Shown: positions 1 through 7,720 of the stretch, in pieces
Position numbering within the stretch: position 1 is the stretch's first letter
How the letters are laid out: every line of letters starts with the position of its first letter
From: Flavobacteriales bacterium
Lineage (GTDB): Bacteria > Bacteroidota > Bacteroidia > Flavobacteriales_D > Sanyastnellaceae
Direction: 5' to 3'
DNA: 22,250 nucleotides
Assembly (NCBI GenBank): GCA_015663855.1
Contig: DQRJ01000007.1
Location: 1 to 22,250, forward strand
Program-made: the position numbers and the translations under genes
Notes under the pieces: model-generated
The model's database searches: none
The model's input: the letters and a program-made list of their open reading frames with translations, nothing else
Told to the model about the DNA's origin: nothing

Positions 1-1
1 C

Positions 2-736
2 GAAAGGCGCGATCTCCCTTTAGCCGAGGCCGAAGCAGCAGGAGCGATGATGTTGTTTGGAGAGAAATATGGCGATAAGGTGAGAATGATCGGGTTCGGT
101 ACTTCAAAAGAACTTTGCGGAGGGATTCACGTTCCTGCAACTGGATCTATAGGGCCATTTAGAATAACGACCGAGACATCTGTTGCTTCTGGAATACGTC
201 GAATTGAAGCCGTAACAGGAAGCAAAGCATTTGAGTTGGCATTGAGTGACAGATCGAGCCTAAGTCAAATAAGAGAAAGTTATAAGGGCGCTAAGGATCT
301 TCCTAAATCTGTTCAAGCTACACTCTCAAAAGTAGATTCACTCACAAAAGAGATTGAGACATTAATGAGAAAGGAGGCCGGAAATGTGAAAGAAGACCTT
401 ATCAAGTCTATGGTGAATAAGAACGGTGTGAACTTTATTGCTTGCGAGCTTAAGCTTGATGCAAAATCAATCAAAGATTTGGCCTTTCAGCTCAAAAGCG
501 AACAAGCTCCATTCATAGGAGTCTTTGCTTCTAGGAATAATGACAAGGCTGGAATTGCCGTTGCTGTTAGCGATGATGTAATCGCTGATAAAGGGCTGAA
601 GGCTGGAGACATCATTAGGGAACTAGCTCCATGTATTCGTGGGGGCGGTGGGGGTCAACCTATGTTCGCTTCAGCGGGAGGCACCTACCCAGAAGGCATA
701 AAAGAAGCCCTCAGCAAAGCTGAAGACTTAATATAA
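2..736 (+). CDS. alaS: Alanine--tRNA ligase, C-terminal part (5' end outside window)
   Basis: This is the 3' end of alanyl-tRNA synthetase, which charges tRNA-Ala and hydrolyses Ser/Gly mischarged tRNA in its editing domain. The frame is open from base 2 to the TAA at 734-736, so the ATG at 47 is internal and the true start lies upstream of the window. The visible part begins inside the editing domain (GAMMLFGEKYGDKVRMIGFG). It holds the zinc-ligand motif CGGIHV, where the common form is CGGTHV and both the Cys and His ligands are kept, followed by GIRRIEAVTG. A coiled-coil-like stretch comes next, then the C-Ala (DHHA1) domain with its glycine-rich RGGGGGQPMFASAGG motif. It converges on the membrane-protein gene at 783-1217 across a 46-bp gap. 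Identification is secure. Confidence 0.96.
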   Translation, partial: ERRDLPLAEAEAAGAMMLFGEKYGDKVRMIGFGTSKELCGGIHVPATGSIGPFRITTETSVASGIRRIEAVTGSKAFELALSDRSSLSQIRESYKGAKDLPKSVQATLSKVDSLTKEIETLMRKEAGNVKEDLIKSMVNKNGVNFIACELKLDAKSIKDLAFQLKSEQAPFIGVFASRNNDKAGIAVAVSDDVIADKGLKAGDIIRELAPCIRGGGGGQPMFASAGGTYPEGIKEALSKAEDLI

Positions 737-782
737 TTTTGTTGTAGAGATGAGGGGGACCTTATCTCAGAATAGAAAGGTG

Positions 783-1217
783 CTAGTGAGCTATGTTCAT
801 TCCTCCTGGAGGAGTGGCTTCTTTATCTGAAGAAGACACATTGCTACCATAAACCGGTCCTTTATATTCTTCTTCGTAAGAAAGACCTAGGTTTAATATA
901 TAGAAAACATTAAAAAACAGTACTAGTCCGTAGTCTATAGGACGATTTTTACCAAAACTTTGAGCTACTTCTAAAATAGTCTTAGGTAGGAGATAAATAA
1001 TCGCTGGCGTTAAGAAAAGAAGAGCATGCCAAGTAGGTCTCCCTATCAATTTCATAGCAACCATAACGTTATAGCCAGGTACGAAAACTGCCCACCAAGG
1101 AAGGTCCGCTTTTAGAAAAAGTTTGGCATTAGCAACTACTGATATTAATCCAATAAACAGGCTTCCTAATTGCAGTCCGCCGCTAATTTCATATCCGAAT
1201 ATAAAAAAAGAATCCAT
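783..1217 (-). CDS. DUF5684-like small integral membrane protein
   Basis: This is a 144-residue hydrophobic protein with about four predicted membrane segments (roughly residues 15-31, 40-58, 62-80 and 95-112) and a short polar C-terminal tail. The pattern of a first helix, then KADLPWWAVFVPGYNVMVAMKLIGRP, then AQSFGK, resembles the DUF5684 family, where 'GKPGWAAIIPIYN' and 'AKRFGK' type motifs are typical. That assignment is from memory of the family pattern. No catalytic residues are evident and its function is unknown. It lies downstream of the response regulator gene on the same strand with a 91-bp gap. That gap contains the 13-nt palindrome AAAATCTGATTTT (1283-1295), so the gene may have its own promoter. 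Confidence 0.75.
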   Translation of the reverse strand: MDSFFIFGYEISGGLQLGSLFIGLISVVANAKLFLKADLPWWAVFVPGYNVMVAMKLIGRPTWHALLFLTPAIIYLLPKTILEVAQSFGKNRPIDYGLVLFFNVFYILNLGLSYEEEYKGPVYGSNVSSSDKEATPPGGMNIAH

Positions 1218-1308
1218 ATGGTAAATTGTTTTAGTTTGTGATATATATAAAAGACGGACTAAAAACAGGGGGGTTGCCTCTTAAAATCTGATTTTTAACA
1301 CATTACGA

Positions 1309-2487
1309 CTATAAACTTGTCAAATGTGCGTATTTACTGACAATTTCAACTGAAATAGAATTGCCTGACGGTGTGAGTATTAGCAATCTTTCAACAACAT
1401 TTCTAAGTTCTCTCACATTACCAGTCCAATCAGCTTTACAGATAAGTTTCATAGCGTCGTTATCGACAGTAGGAATAGCATTTCTACTGTCATCGGCTAA
1501 AAGTTTGAGAAAGTGTTCAACAAGTATTGGAATATCTTCTCTCCTATCGTTCAAAGAAGGAATATGTATGGGTATAACCGCTAATCTGTGAAATAAATCT
1601 TCTCTAAATCTACCCTCTAAGATTTCAGATTTCAGGTCTTTATTTGTCGCAGATACTACTCTTACGTCCACTTTTATGTCTTTTTCGCCTCCTACTCGAG
1701 TAATTGTATTTTCCTGTAGAGCCCTTAACACTTTTGCTTGAGCATCAGCCCCCATATCCCCCACTTCATCTAGGAATAAAGTGCCGCCATTTGCTTGCTC
1801 AAACTTCCCTTTCCTTTGCTTAATCGCACTTGTGAATGATCCTTTTTCATGACCAAACAACTCGCTTTCAATAAGCTCGGACGGAATCGCCGCGCAATTC
1901 ACTTCAATAAATGGGCCCGATGCTCGATTACTTCCATCGTGTAGTTGGCGTGCCACCAATTCTTTTCCCGTTCCGTTACCTCCCGTAATAAGTACTCGCG
2001 CATCAGTGGCTGCAACCGTCGACACCATTTCAAGTATCTCTTTAATAGCGGCTGAATCACCAATTATCGGATGAGATTTAGAGCCATGAACCTTTTTCCG
2101 AAGACGTTTTGTTTCCTTAACAAGCTCCTCTTGTTCAGTAGCATGTTTAAGCGTCATTAAAATTCGATTTAGATCAAGCGGCTTTTGAATGAAATCGAAC
2201 GCACCTTTTTTAAGAGCTTGGACGGCGGTATCAACAGTTCCATGTCCCGAAATCATTATTACCGGAGAAGAAATATCTTTCTTTTCGAACATATCAAGTA
2301 CATCGAGACCATCCATTCGAGGCATTTTAATATCGCAAAAGACGACATCGAATTCCCTTTTTTGTGCTAAAATCACTCCGTCAGCCCCATCTTCTGCTTC
2401 CTCCACTGTATGACCCTCATATTCCAAAATCTCACGCAAACTAGTACGTATCGGACGCTCATCATCAATAATTAAAATATGGGCCAT
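1309..2487 (-). CDS. NtrC-type response regulator with sigma-54 AAA+ domain, no DNA-binding domain
   Basis: This 392-residue protein has an N-terminal receiver domain (about 1-120) with acidic residues D8/D9, phospho-acceptor D52 in CDIKMP, S80 and K102. The sigma-54-activator AAA+ ATPase domain follows: Walker A GGNGTGKE at 169-176, Walker B FLDEVGD at 238-244, and the arginine-finger region GRFREDLFHRL. The loop that contacts sigma-54, usually GAFTGA, reads GSFTSA (216-221). The protein stops soon after WTGNVRELRNVVERLLIL, so the Fis-type helix-turn-helix of classical NtrC proteins is absent. No such domain can be read downstream of the stop. From memory, related Bacteroidota regulators share this short form and a GxFTSA loop. 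No histidine kinase lies in the window. A good Bacteroidota promoter lies just upstream. Confidence 0.93.
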   Translation of the reverse strand: MAHILIIDDERPIRTSLREILEYEGHTVEEAEDGADGVILAQKREFDVVFCDIKMPRMDGLDVLDMFEKKDISSPVIMISGHGTVDTAVQALKKGAFDFIQKPLDLNRILMTLKHATEQEELVKETKRLRKKVHGSKSHPIIGDSAAIKEILEMVSTVAATDARVLITGGNGTGKELVARQLHDGSNRASGPFIEVNCAAIPSELIESELFGHEKGSFTSAIKQRKGKFEQANGGTLFLDEVGDMGADAQAKVLRALQENTITRVGGEKDIKVDVRVVSATNKDLKSEILEGRFREDLFHRLAVIPIHIPSLNDRREDIPILVEHFLKLLADDSRNAIPTVDNDAMKLICKADWTGNVRELRNVVERLLILTPSGNSISVEIVSKYAHLTSL

Positions 2488-2502
2488 GTTCTTTTTCTTT
2501 CT

Positions 2503-2533
2503 GAAATTTACACTCTAACCACTTTAAACCAAA
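2503..2533 (-). promoter_or_regulatory. Bacteroidota-type promoter for the response regulator
   Basis: Read on the minus strand, TTTG (2530-2533) is followed by exactly 19 nt and then TAAATTTC (2503-2510). This is one mismatch from the Bacteroidota consensus TTTG-N19-TAnnTTTG. It lies 16 nt before the ATG at 2487, in the 66-bp gap after ppx. The regulator can therefore be transcribed independently of the chaperone/ABC operon, with a very short leader. Confidence 0.65.
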
Positions 2534-2553
2534 CTCTATGCCGCAGACAATCT

Positions 2554-3600
2554 CTACTCCATTCCAGGAACCGCATCCTCTCCCTTTGCTAGTCTGCTTA
2601 ACAACCCTTCACGGACGGCGTATTTAGATCGATATATCGATTTGATTTCAGACTTGCTTTGCAGCCACTTTACAATTGCAGCAGCGTATGGGAGGAAGTC
2701 CGCTCGATCTGGGGGCATTCCGCTAATTTCCAATCGGTCTTTAAGAGAGTTTCGGATAATGAGCTCTGATAAATCATTAAACTTTTCTATGTCGATTACA
2801 CTAGCAGTAGGATGGGGTTGTCGAATTAAATTTATCTCTGGCTTATCGATTCGGCTTTCTTTCAGTTTTCTTTTATTTTTAGGTTTCGTGAGTGAATAGA
2901 AGGTATCGAACGATCCACTAGAACCCACTAAAATAGAAGGTGTCGTATTAGATAAAGCTATGGATAATGGTTCGAATACATCGCTCAGATAGGGAAACAT
3001 TTTTACATAAGCGTCCTCGCCAAATATATCTGTCATTTTAAACAACTCCTGTAACCTAGCCACTCCCACATCGAAACTTCTAGACCAAATCACTTTACTA
3101 TCGTCCCATAAAATGCACTCTGTACTCCCCCCCCCTATATCCATTGTAAGAATAGTTTGTCCCTTCAGTGGAGTGTAGGTTAATTCTATACCTGCTTGAA
3201 TTAAAGTAGCTTCAGTTGCGCCGGAAATTATTTGGACTTTGTAACCAAAACGATTCCATACCCCCTCTGTAAAAACATTGCCATTAGAAGCATCTCGAAG
3301 TGCACTGGTTGCAATAACGTACACCTCTAGCGCCTTGTAATTTCTGATTATTTCATGCATAACACCTATCGCATCTAATCCTCTTGCGATCCTATCAGGT
3401 CTTATAACACCTTTAACTATCCCTCCTTTGCCCAGTCTTACAGGTAAACGAAGACTGAATACCTTATTCCATGGGCGTAGATCTGAATTATCTATAGGCA
3501 AAAGGTCTACTACCCTTAAGTTAAAAGTGTTCGTTCCACAATCAATTACAGCTACTCTACGAAGCTTCGTTTTGATATTTCCCGTAACACTATTTCCCAT
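2554..3600 (-). CDS. ppx: Ppx/GppA-family phosphatase (exopolyphosphatase / pppGpp phosphohydrolase)
   Basis: This 348-residue ASKHA-fold phosphatase has the phosphate-1 motif VAVIDCGTNTFNLRVVD near the N-terminus and the phosphate-2 motif TMDIGGGSTECILW. It also has the conserved ATSALRDASN segment and a C-terminal DRADFLPYAAAIV. The family hydrolyses polyphosphate or converts pppGpp to ppGpp, and sequence alone does not separate the two activities. The length fits the short, two-domain Bacteroidota form without the HD extension of E. coli Ppx. Its ATG (3598-3600) shares one base with the TAA stop of the upstream permease (3600-3602), implying translational coupling. Its membership of the grpE-dnaJ-ABC block suggests a stress role, which is inference. 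Confidence 0.92.
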   Translation of the reverse strand: MGNSVTGNIKTKLRRVAVIDCGTNTFNLRVVDLLPIDNSDLRPWNKVFSLRLPVRLGKGGIVKGVIRPDRIARGLDAIGVMHEIIRNYKALEVYVIATSALRDASNGNVFTEGVWNRFGYKVQIISGATEATLIQAGIELTYTPLKGQTILTMDIGGGSTECILWDDSKVIWSRSFDVGVARLQELFKMTDIFGEDAYVKMFPYLSDVFEPLSIALSNTTPSILVGSSGSFDTFYSLTKPKNKRKLKESRIDKPEINLIRQPHPTASVIDIEKFNDLSELIIRNSLKDRLEISGMPPDRADFLPYAAAIVKWLQSKSEIKSIYRSKYAVREGLLSRLAKGEDAVPGME

Positions 3601-4940
3601 TATCTATTCTTATACATCAACCATCTGGCAAGCTCCCTAAAAGTGGGCTTCTTACCGTACATTAAAATCCCGGTTCTGTAAATTTTTCCAGCAAACTTCA
3701 CCATAAAGTAAACTGTCACCACCAAAATCATTGCGCTTATCACAACATGCCACCAAGGAACACCCACGCTCAATCGAACCATCATTGTAATTGGAGAAGT
3801 GAACGGGAAGAACGAGCAAAATATAGCTAGAGTACTATCTGGCGATTCCATGATGAAAATATTCACCATATAACTAAACATCAGAGGCAACATTGCTGGA
3901 ATGAGTAAATACTGAGCATCTGACTCTTGTTCTACCGCGGCACCTACAGCAGCAAATAAAGATGAATAAAGAGCAAATCCCGCTACATAGAAGAACGCCC
4001 CCCATCCTAACATCATAGCCCAATCAACTTGTAATAAAACACCTAACTCACTATCCGATTCTATGTAAGTTATAAAGTCAGTGGCAGCCAATTGTGAGCT
4101 TTGATCCCCCATTAATTCGAGTAGTAATCCCGACGATTCTGCATAAAACCCGAATCCCATGAATAATATCCATGAGAGAATAGACCAAACCACTATTTGG
4201 GTTAATCCCAGAAGCCCAATACCCATCATCTTAGCTCCCATTAACGCTTCTGGCCTTATCACACTAATCACAACCTCCACAATTCTACTACTCTTTTCCT
4301 CTATCACACCGCGCATCACATGCATACCATAAATAAGGATAAACATGAACATGAACATAGAAAACGCAAATCCTATACCACTCTTATTTTCAATGTTTTG
4401 ATCCTTTGTTACAACATCTTGTGTGACAAGCCCCACGCGTACTTTAAGTCGTTTATAGGTCTCATAATCAAGAGAGGATTCATTTTTCACCCTCAGTCGC
4501 TCTATGGCTTCGCCCAAATCACGTTTTATCGCCGATTTCACCTTTGTAGGAACTGATAACTCGTACTTCAAAAGTGCTTTTGCGCTTTGTAAAATTCCAT
4601 CATCTAGCTCAAGCATAGCAGAATAATCACTTTCTAGGAATTCCTCAGTTGTGAGTGCTTCATTTGTAAACCTATATTCCAAAAAATCTCTTGGAGGAAA
4701 ACATTCCGAACAGCTAGGCACTCGAGCTCCGTCATTTCCATGTAAAGTATACGTGATGATGTTATTATGGTCAACAATTAAGACCTTAGAGTCTGACTCA
4801 ATAGTCGTCATAGCAATAAATACCATAAGAGCTACTAACCCCACCATTAGGAAAGGTCCCAATAAGGTAGAGATTATGAAAGCGCGTTTACGCACCCTTG
4901 TTTTATATTCCCTTCCTACTACTATTAACCAACGCTTCAT
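3600..4940 (-). CDS. ABC-2 type transporter permease (NatB-like)
   Basis: This 446-residue membrane protein has the NatB/ABC2_membrane_3 layout. The N-terminus is short and basic (MKRWLIVVGREYKTRVRKRAF). A first membrane helix covers about 22-46, followed by a long extracytoplasmic domain of about 150 residues. About five to six helices fill the C-terminal half, starting with GIGFAFSMFMFMFILIYGMHVMRGVIEEKSSRIVEV. The conserved 'RGVIEEKSSRI.EV' element after the second helix is typical of this permease family. The ATPase partner is encoded immediately upstream and overlaps it by 4 nt (ATGA at 4940-4937). Likely substrates, by family, are ions, small lipophilic compounds or peptides exported from the cytoplasm. 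The actual substrate cannot be read from the sequence. Confidence 0.92.
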   Translation of the reverse strand: MKRWLIVVGREYKTRVRKRAFIISTLLGPFLMVGLVALMVFIAMTTIESDSKVLIVDHNNIITYTLHGNDGARVPSCSECFPPRDFLEYRFTNEALTTEEFLESDYSAMLELDDGILQSAKALLKYELSVPTKVKSAIKRDLGEAIERLRVKNESSLDYETYKRLKVRVGLVTQDVVTKDQNIENKSGIGFAFSMFMFMFILIYGMHVMRGVIEEKSSRIVEVVISVIRPEALMGAKMMGIGLLGLTQIVVWSILSWILFMGFGFYAESSGLLLELMGDQSSQLAATDFITYIESDSELGVLLQVDWAMMLGWGAFFYVAGFALYSSLFAAVGAAVEQESDAQYLLIPAMLPLMFSYMVNIFIMESPDSTLAIFCSFFPFTSPITMMVRLSVGVPWWHVVISAMILVVTVYFMVKFAGKIYRTGILMYGKKPTFRELARWLMYKNR

Positions 4941-5875
4941 GATGCTTCAGAGTTTTTTACTGCTTGCAAAAACACATCATCCATAGAGATTATTCTAGGA
5001 CTGCACGAAAGGACATCGACCTCAGATGCTACCCATTTAATGAACTGCTCTATAGGAATTGACGTAGGAAGCCCGAGAACCACTTCGTGAATATTTTCTC
5101 CTTTACTTTCAGCACTATGTAAAATCGCTCCCGCACCTAGGGCGGCGGTGAAGCTAATTAAATTACCCCTGAATTTTAGATCAATCTTACCCTTACGAGC
5201 GTTTTCTCGTAAAGAAGCGACAGGGCCGTCAAGAATTTTGGTCCCATGATTAATCAAAGCAACATGGTCACAAAGCTCATCCACGCTAGACATATCGTGA
5301 GTAGACAAAAGGATTGTGGTTCCATTCTCATCACGCAAGCGATTAATTTCAGTCCTTATCCGAGCCGCATTAATGGGATCGAACCCACTCAGCGGTTCAT
5401 CCAGAATAAGCAACTTCGGATTGTGAAGCACAGCGACAATGAACTGAATCTTCTGCGCCATACCCTTACTTAAATCGGCAACCTCTTTATCCCACCAGCC
5501 ATCAACTTCGAGCCTTTCGAACCATCCTCTCAATTCCTTCTCCGCAAATTCATTAGACATACCACGAAGTCTAGCGAAATACATCGCTTGCTCGCCTACC
5601 CTCATGTTTTTGTAGAGCCCTCGCTCTTCAGGAAGATACCCAATGTGCTTCACATCGTCACGTGTGAGTGCATTACCGAAAAAATCTATTTCGCCACTAT
5701 CTGGTCCGGTAATTCCTGCAACCATACGAATCAACGTGGTTTTACCAGCTCCATTAGGGCCTAATAAACCGAAAATACTTCCTTGAGGGACTTCGAAACT
5801 TACTCCACCTAAAGCTGTATGGTTACCGTATTGTTTCCTTACGTCGCTTAGTTTTAGGGATGGAGTATCGATCAT
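4937..5875 (-). CDS. ABC transporter ATP-binding protein (NatA-like)
   Basis: This 312-residue ATPase has Walker A GPNGAGKTT (39-47), a Q-loop region of the type IGYLPEERGLYKNMRVGE, ABC signature LSKGM (135-139), Walker B LLILDEP (155-161) and a switch histidine in STHD. About 90 residues after the nucleotide-binding domain form a DUF4162-type C-terminal extension, as in NatA/YhaQ ATPases that pair with single-polypeptide ABC-2 permeases. The start codon overlaps the dnaJ stop by 4 nt (ATGA, 5875-5872), and its stop overlaps the permease start in the same way. The exporter is therefore translationally chained to the DnaJ chaperone gene. No other ATPase-permease pair occurs nearby, so the two genes form the transporter. 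Confidence 0.95.
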   Translation of the reverse strand: MIDTPSLKLSDVRKQYGNHTALGGVSFEVPQGSIFGLLGPNGAGKTTLIRMVAGITGPDSGEIDFFGNALTRDDVKHIGYLPEERGLYKNMRVGEQAMYFARLRGMSNEFAEKELRGWFERLEVDGWWDKEVADLSKGMAQKIQFIVAVLHNPKLLILDEPLSGFDPINAARIRTEINRLRDENGTTILLSTHDMSSVDELCDHVALINHGTKILDGPVASLRENARKGKIDLKFRGNLISFTAALGAGAILHSAESKGENIHEVVLGLPTSIPIEQFIKWVASEVDVLSCSPRIISMDDVFLQAVKNSEAS

Positions 5876-7002
5876 GTGAACAAATCGTTGACTTTATCGA
5901 AAAAGCCACGTTCATCATGGTCAGTTTCAGGTTGAAAGTTCGTCGATTCACGCAAACTTTCCAAAGCCTTTCGCTCTTCTTTTGTGATATTTTTCGGAGT
6001 CCACACATTAATGTTCACCAATAAATCTCCATTCCCATAAGAATCTACAGACGGAAGACCTTTACCCCTTAAGCGAACTAATTTTCCACTCTGAGTTCCT
6101 GGCTCGACTTTAATCTTCGCTTTCCCAGATAGTAGTGGGACTTGAGCCGAAGATCCGAGAGTGGCATCAATGAAACTTATGTAAAGATCATGGTGTAGAT
6201 TTTTTCCGTTTCGTTGGAATTCAACATGATTAAGCACTTCGATAACAACTAACAAGTCGCCAGCCACTCCTCCTATCGGTGCACCATTACCTTCTCCTCT
6301 AACATTCAATTGCATCCCGTCCTCAACACCAGACGGAATATCAATAGTCACGACCTTATCTTCTCTTTTCATACCCCACTCATCTGTACCAGAGGGTTTA
6401 GAGGTGATTGAAAAGCCAGAACCATTACAAGAAGGGCATGTAGAAGATGTCTGCATAGCGCCTAAAATGGTGTTTGTAACTCGCCTGACTTGACCTGTAC
6501 CGTTACATTGACGGCAATCATCGTGCTCCACTCCGTCGGCCTGCATTTGTTTGGCCACCTTAATTTTCTTACTAGCACCGCTAGCAACTTCCTCCAATGT
6601 TAGCTTCACTTTAATCCTAAGGTCAGAGCCCTTCATCCTACGCCTGCGCCCACCTCCGCCACCTCCGCCGAATCCACCAAACCCTCCGCCTCCGCCTCCG
6701 CCGAAGATGTCTCCGAACTGGCTGAAAATATCCTCCATATTCATGTGATGACCTCCACCGCCTCCACCACCTGCACCTCTCATCCCCGCATGCCCAAACC
6801 TATCGTATTGCTGCTTTTTCGTGTCATCGCTCAACACCTCATAAGCCTCAGCCGCCTCCTTAAATTTCTCCTCAGCCCCAGCATCATCCGGATTTTTATC
6901 CGGGTGGAACTTCAGTGCAAGCTTTCTGTATGCCTTCTTAATCTCCGAAGTTGAAGCAGATTTGCTTACTCCCAGAGTGTCGTAATAATCTCTTTTTGCC
7001 AT
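5872..7002 (-). CDS. dnaJ: Chaperone protein DnaJ, two-zinc-motif form
   Basis: This is a 376-residue type I Hsp40 that stimulates DnaK ATPase and delivers unfolded substrates. The J domain covers 1-70 with the HPD triad at 33-35. A very glycine-rich G/F linker with runs of seven or more Gly covers about 77-118. Two substrate-binding beta domains follow, and the C-terminus contains LRLRGKGLPSVDSYGNGDLL. Classical DnaJ has four CXXCXGXG motifs; here only two remain, CRQCNGTG (163-170) and CPSCNGSG (189-196). These correspond to motifs 2 and 3, which make zinc site II. The positions of motifs 1 and 4, which make zinc site I, have no cysteines. From memory, other flavobacterial DnaJ proteins look similar. 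It lies 15 bp downstream of grpE. dnaK is not in the window. Confidence 0.97.
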   Translation of the reverse strand: MAKRDYYDTLGVSKSASTSEIKKAYRKLALKFHPDKNPDDAGAEEKFKEAAEAYEVLSDDTKKQQYDRFGHAGMRGAGGGGGGGHHMNMEDIFSQFGDIFGGGGGGGFGGFGGGGGGGRRRRMKGSDLRIKVKLTLEEVASGASKKIKVAKQMQADGVEHDDCRQCNGTGQVRRVTNTILGAMQTSSTCPSCNGSGFSITSKPSGTDEWGMKREDKVVTIDIPSGVEDGMQLNVRGEGNGAPIGGVAGDLLVVIEVLNHVEFQRNGKNLHHDLYISFIDATLGSSAQVPLLSGKAKIKVEPGTQSGKLVRLRGKGLPSVDSYGNGDLLVNINVWTPKNITKEERKALESLRESTNFQPETDHDERGFFDKVNDLFT

Positions 7003-7017
7003 TTTTCCTAGACCAAA

Positions 7018-7584
7018 TTATTGTCCTATCACCACTTTCGCATATCTCAACACCTTATCTCCCAGCATATATCCACTCTCCACCACATCGACGATTTTAC
7101 CCACTAAATCGGGTGTCGGTGCAGGAATATTTGTAATCGCTTCATGAAAGTCAACATTGAATACATCTCCAGCCTTAACCTCCATAGGTTTAAGGCCTTT
7201 CGCTGCTAATGTCGAATCGAATTTAGTATGAATCAGATTCATCCCCTCACGTATTATCTTAATATCGTCACTAGAATTTTTCTCTGCGCGTTCGAAATCG
7301 TCAAGTAACGGTAGTAATTTTTCTAGAACATCCTGAGAAGCAGTACGAATTAAATCAGCTCTCTCCCTCATAGTGCGCTTTCTGAAATTATCGAATTCAG
7401 CATAAAGCCTGAGGTATTTATCTTGATAATCTACCACCTCTTCCTCAGCTTTCGCTTCGGTCTCGGGCTTAGCGTCAGTTTCGCCATCTCCACATCCGCT
7501 GTTATCAGCACAATCATTAGAGTTTTCGGTAGCCATTTCTAGCTCTTCCTCCTTCTTTTCGACTGTATTATTTTGATTATTCAT
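7018..7584 (-). CDS. grpE: Nucleotide exchange factor GrpE
   Basis: This 188-residue protein promotes ADP release from DnaK. The first 50 residues are acidic and low in complexity (KKEEELEMATEN, ETEAKAEEEVVDYQ). The long dimerisation helix follows, with YLRLYAEFDNFRKRTMRERADLI. The C-terminal beta domain ends in the GrpE signature DVVESGYMLGDKVLRYAKVVIGQ-like segment. It is the first gene of the grpE-dnaJ-ABC-ppx series. A promoter-like ATTG-N19-TTACTTTG can be read upstream on the minus strand; it is imperfect at both boxes. Directly upstream of that lies a striking double palindrome (7652-7694), which makes regulated, possibly heat-shock, expression plausible. Confidence 0.97.
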   Translation of the reverse strand: MNNQNNTVEKKEEELEMATENSNDCADNSGCGDGETDAKPETEAKAEEEVVDYQDKYLRLYAEFDNFRKRTMRERADLIRTASQDVLEKLLPLLDDFERAEKNSSDDIKIIREGMNLIHTKFDSTLAAKGLKPMEVKAGDVFNVDFHEAITNIPAPTPDLVGKIVDVVESGYMLGDKVLRYAKVVIGQ

Positions 7585-7651
7585 AGTCCTAATTAGTTTG
7601 GGCTAACAGAAAGGCAAAGTAAGTGCCATTTATATAAAACTCAATTAAATG

Positions 7652-7694
7652 CGACAGCCTGTCAGTCCGCGCAATGCAAACCGACAGGCTGTCG
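7652..7694. promoter_or_regulatory. Double palindrome upstream of grpE (operator or terminator)
   Basis: CGACAGCCTGTC (7652-7663) and GACAGGCTGTCG (7683-7694) are perfect 12-bp inverted repeats around a 19-nt loop. Each arm is itself palindromic (GACAG-C-CTGTC and CGACAG-G-CTGTCG), with centres 30 bp apart, close to three helical turns. The element lies 27 bp after the tlpA-like gene and just upstream of the imperfect grpE promoter. It could be a pair of repressor/activator sites for grpE-dnaJ. It could instead be a terminator for the preceding gene, but no proper T-run follows on the minus strand. Confidence 0.5.
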
Positions 7695-7720
7695 TGCCAA
7701 ATCGTGTGTCAACCTAGCTT

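Noticed and set aside
747..768. Hairpin GAGATGAG/CTTATCTC after alaS as terminator
   Set aside because: The stem is weak with a G-T pair, and no T-run follows on either strand.
6551..6748. Proline-rich frame opposite dnaJ
   Set aside because: It is the antisense image of the Gly-rich linker codons of dnaJ.
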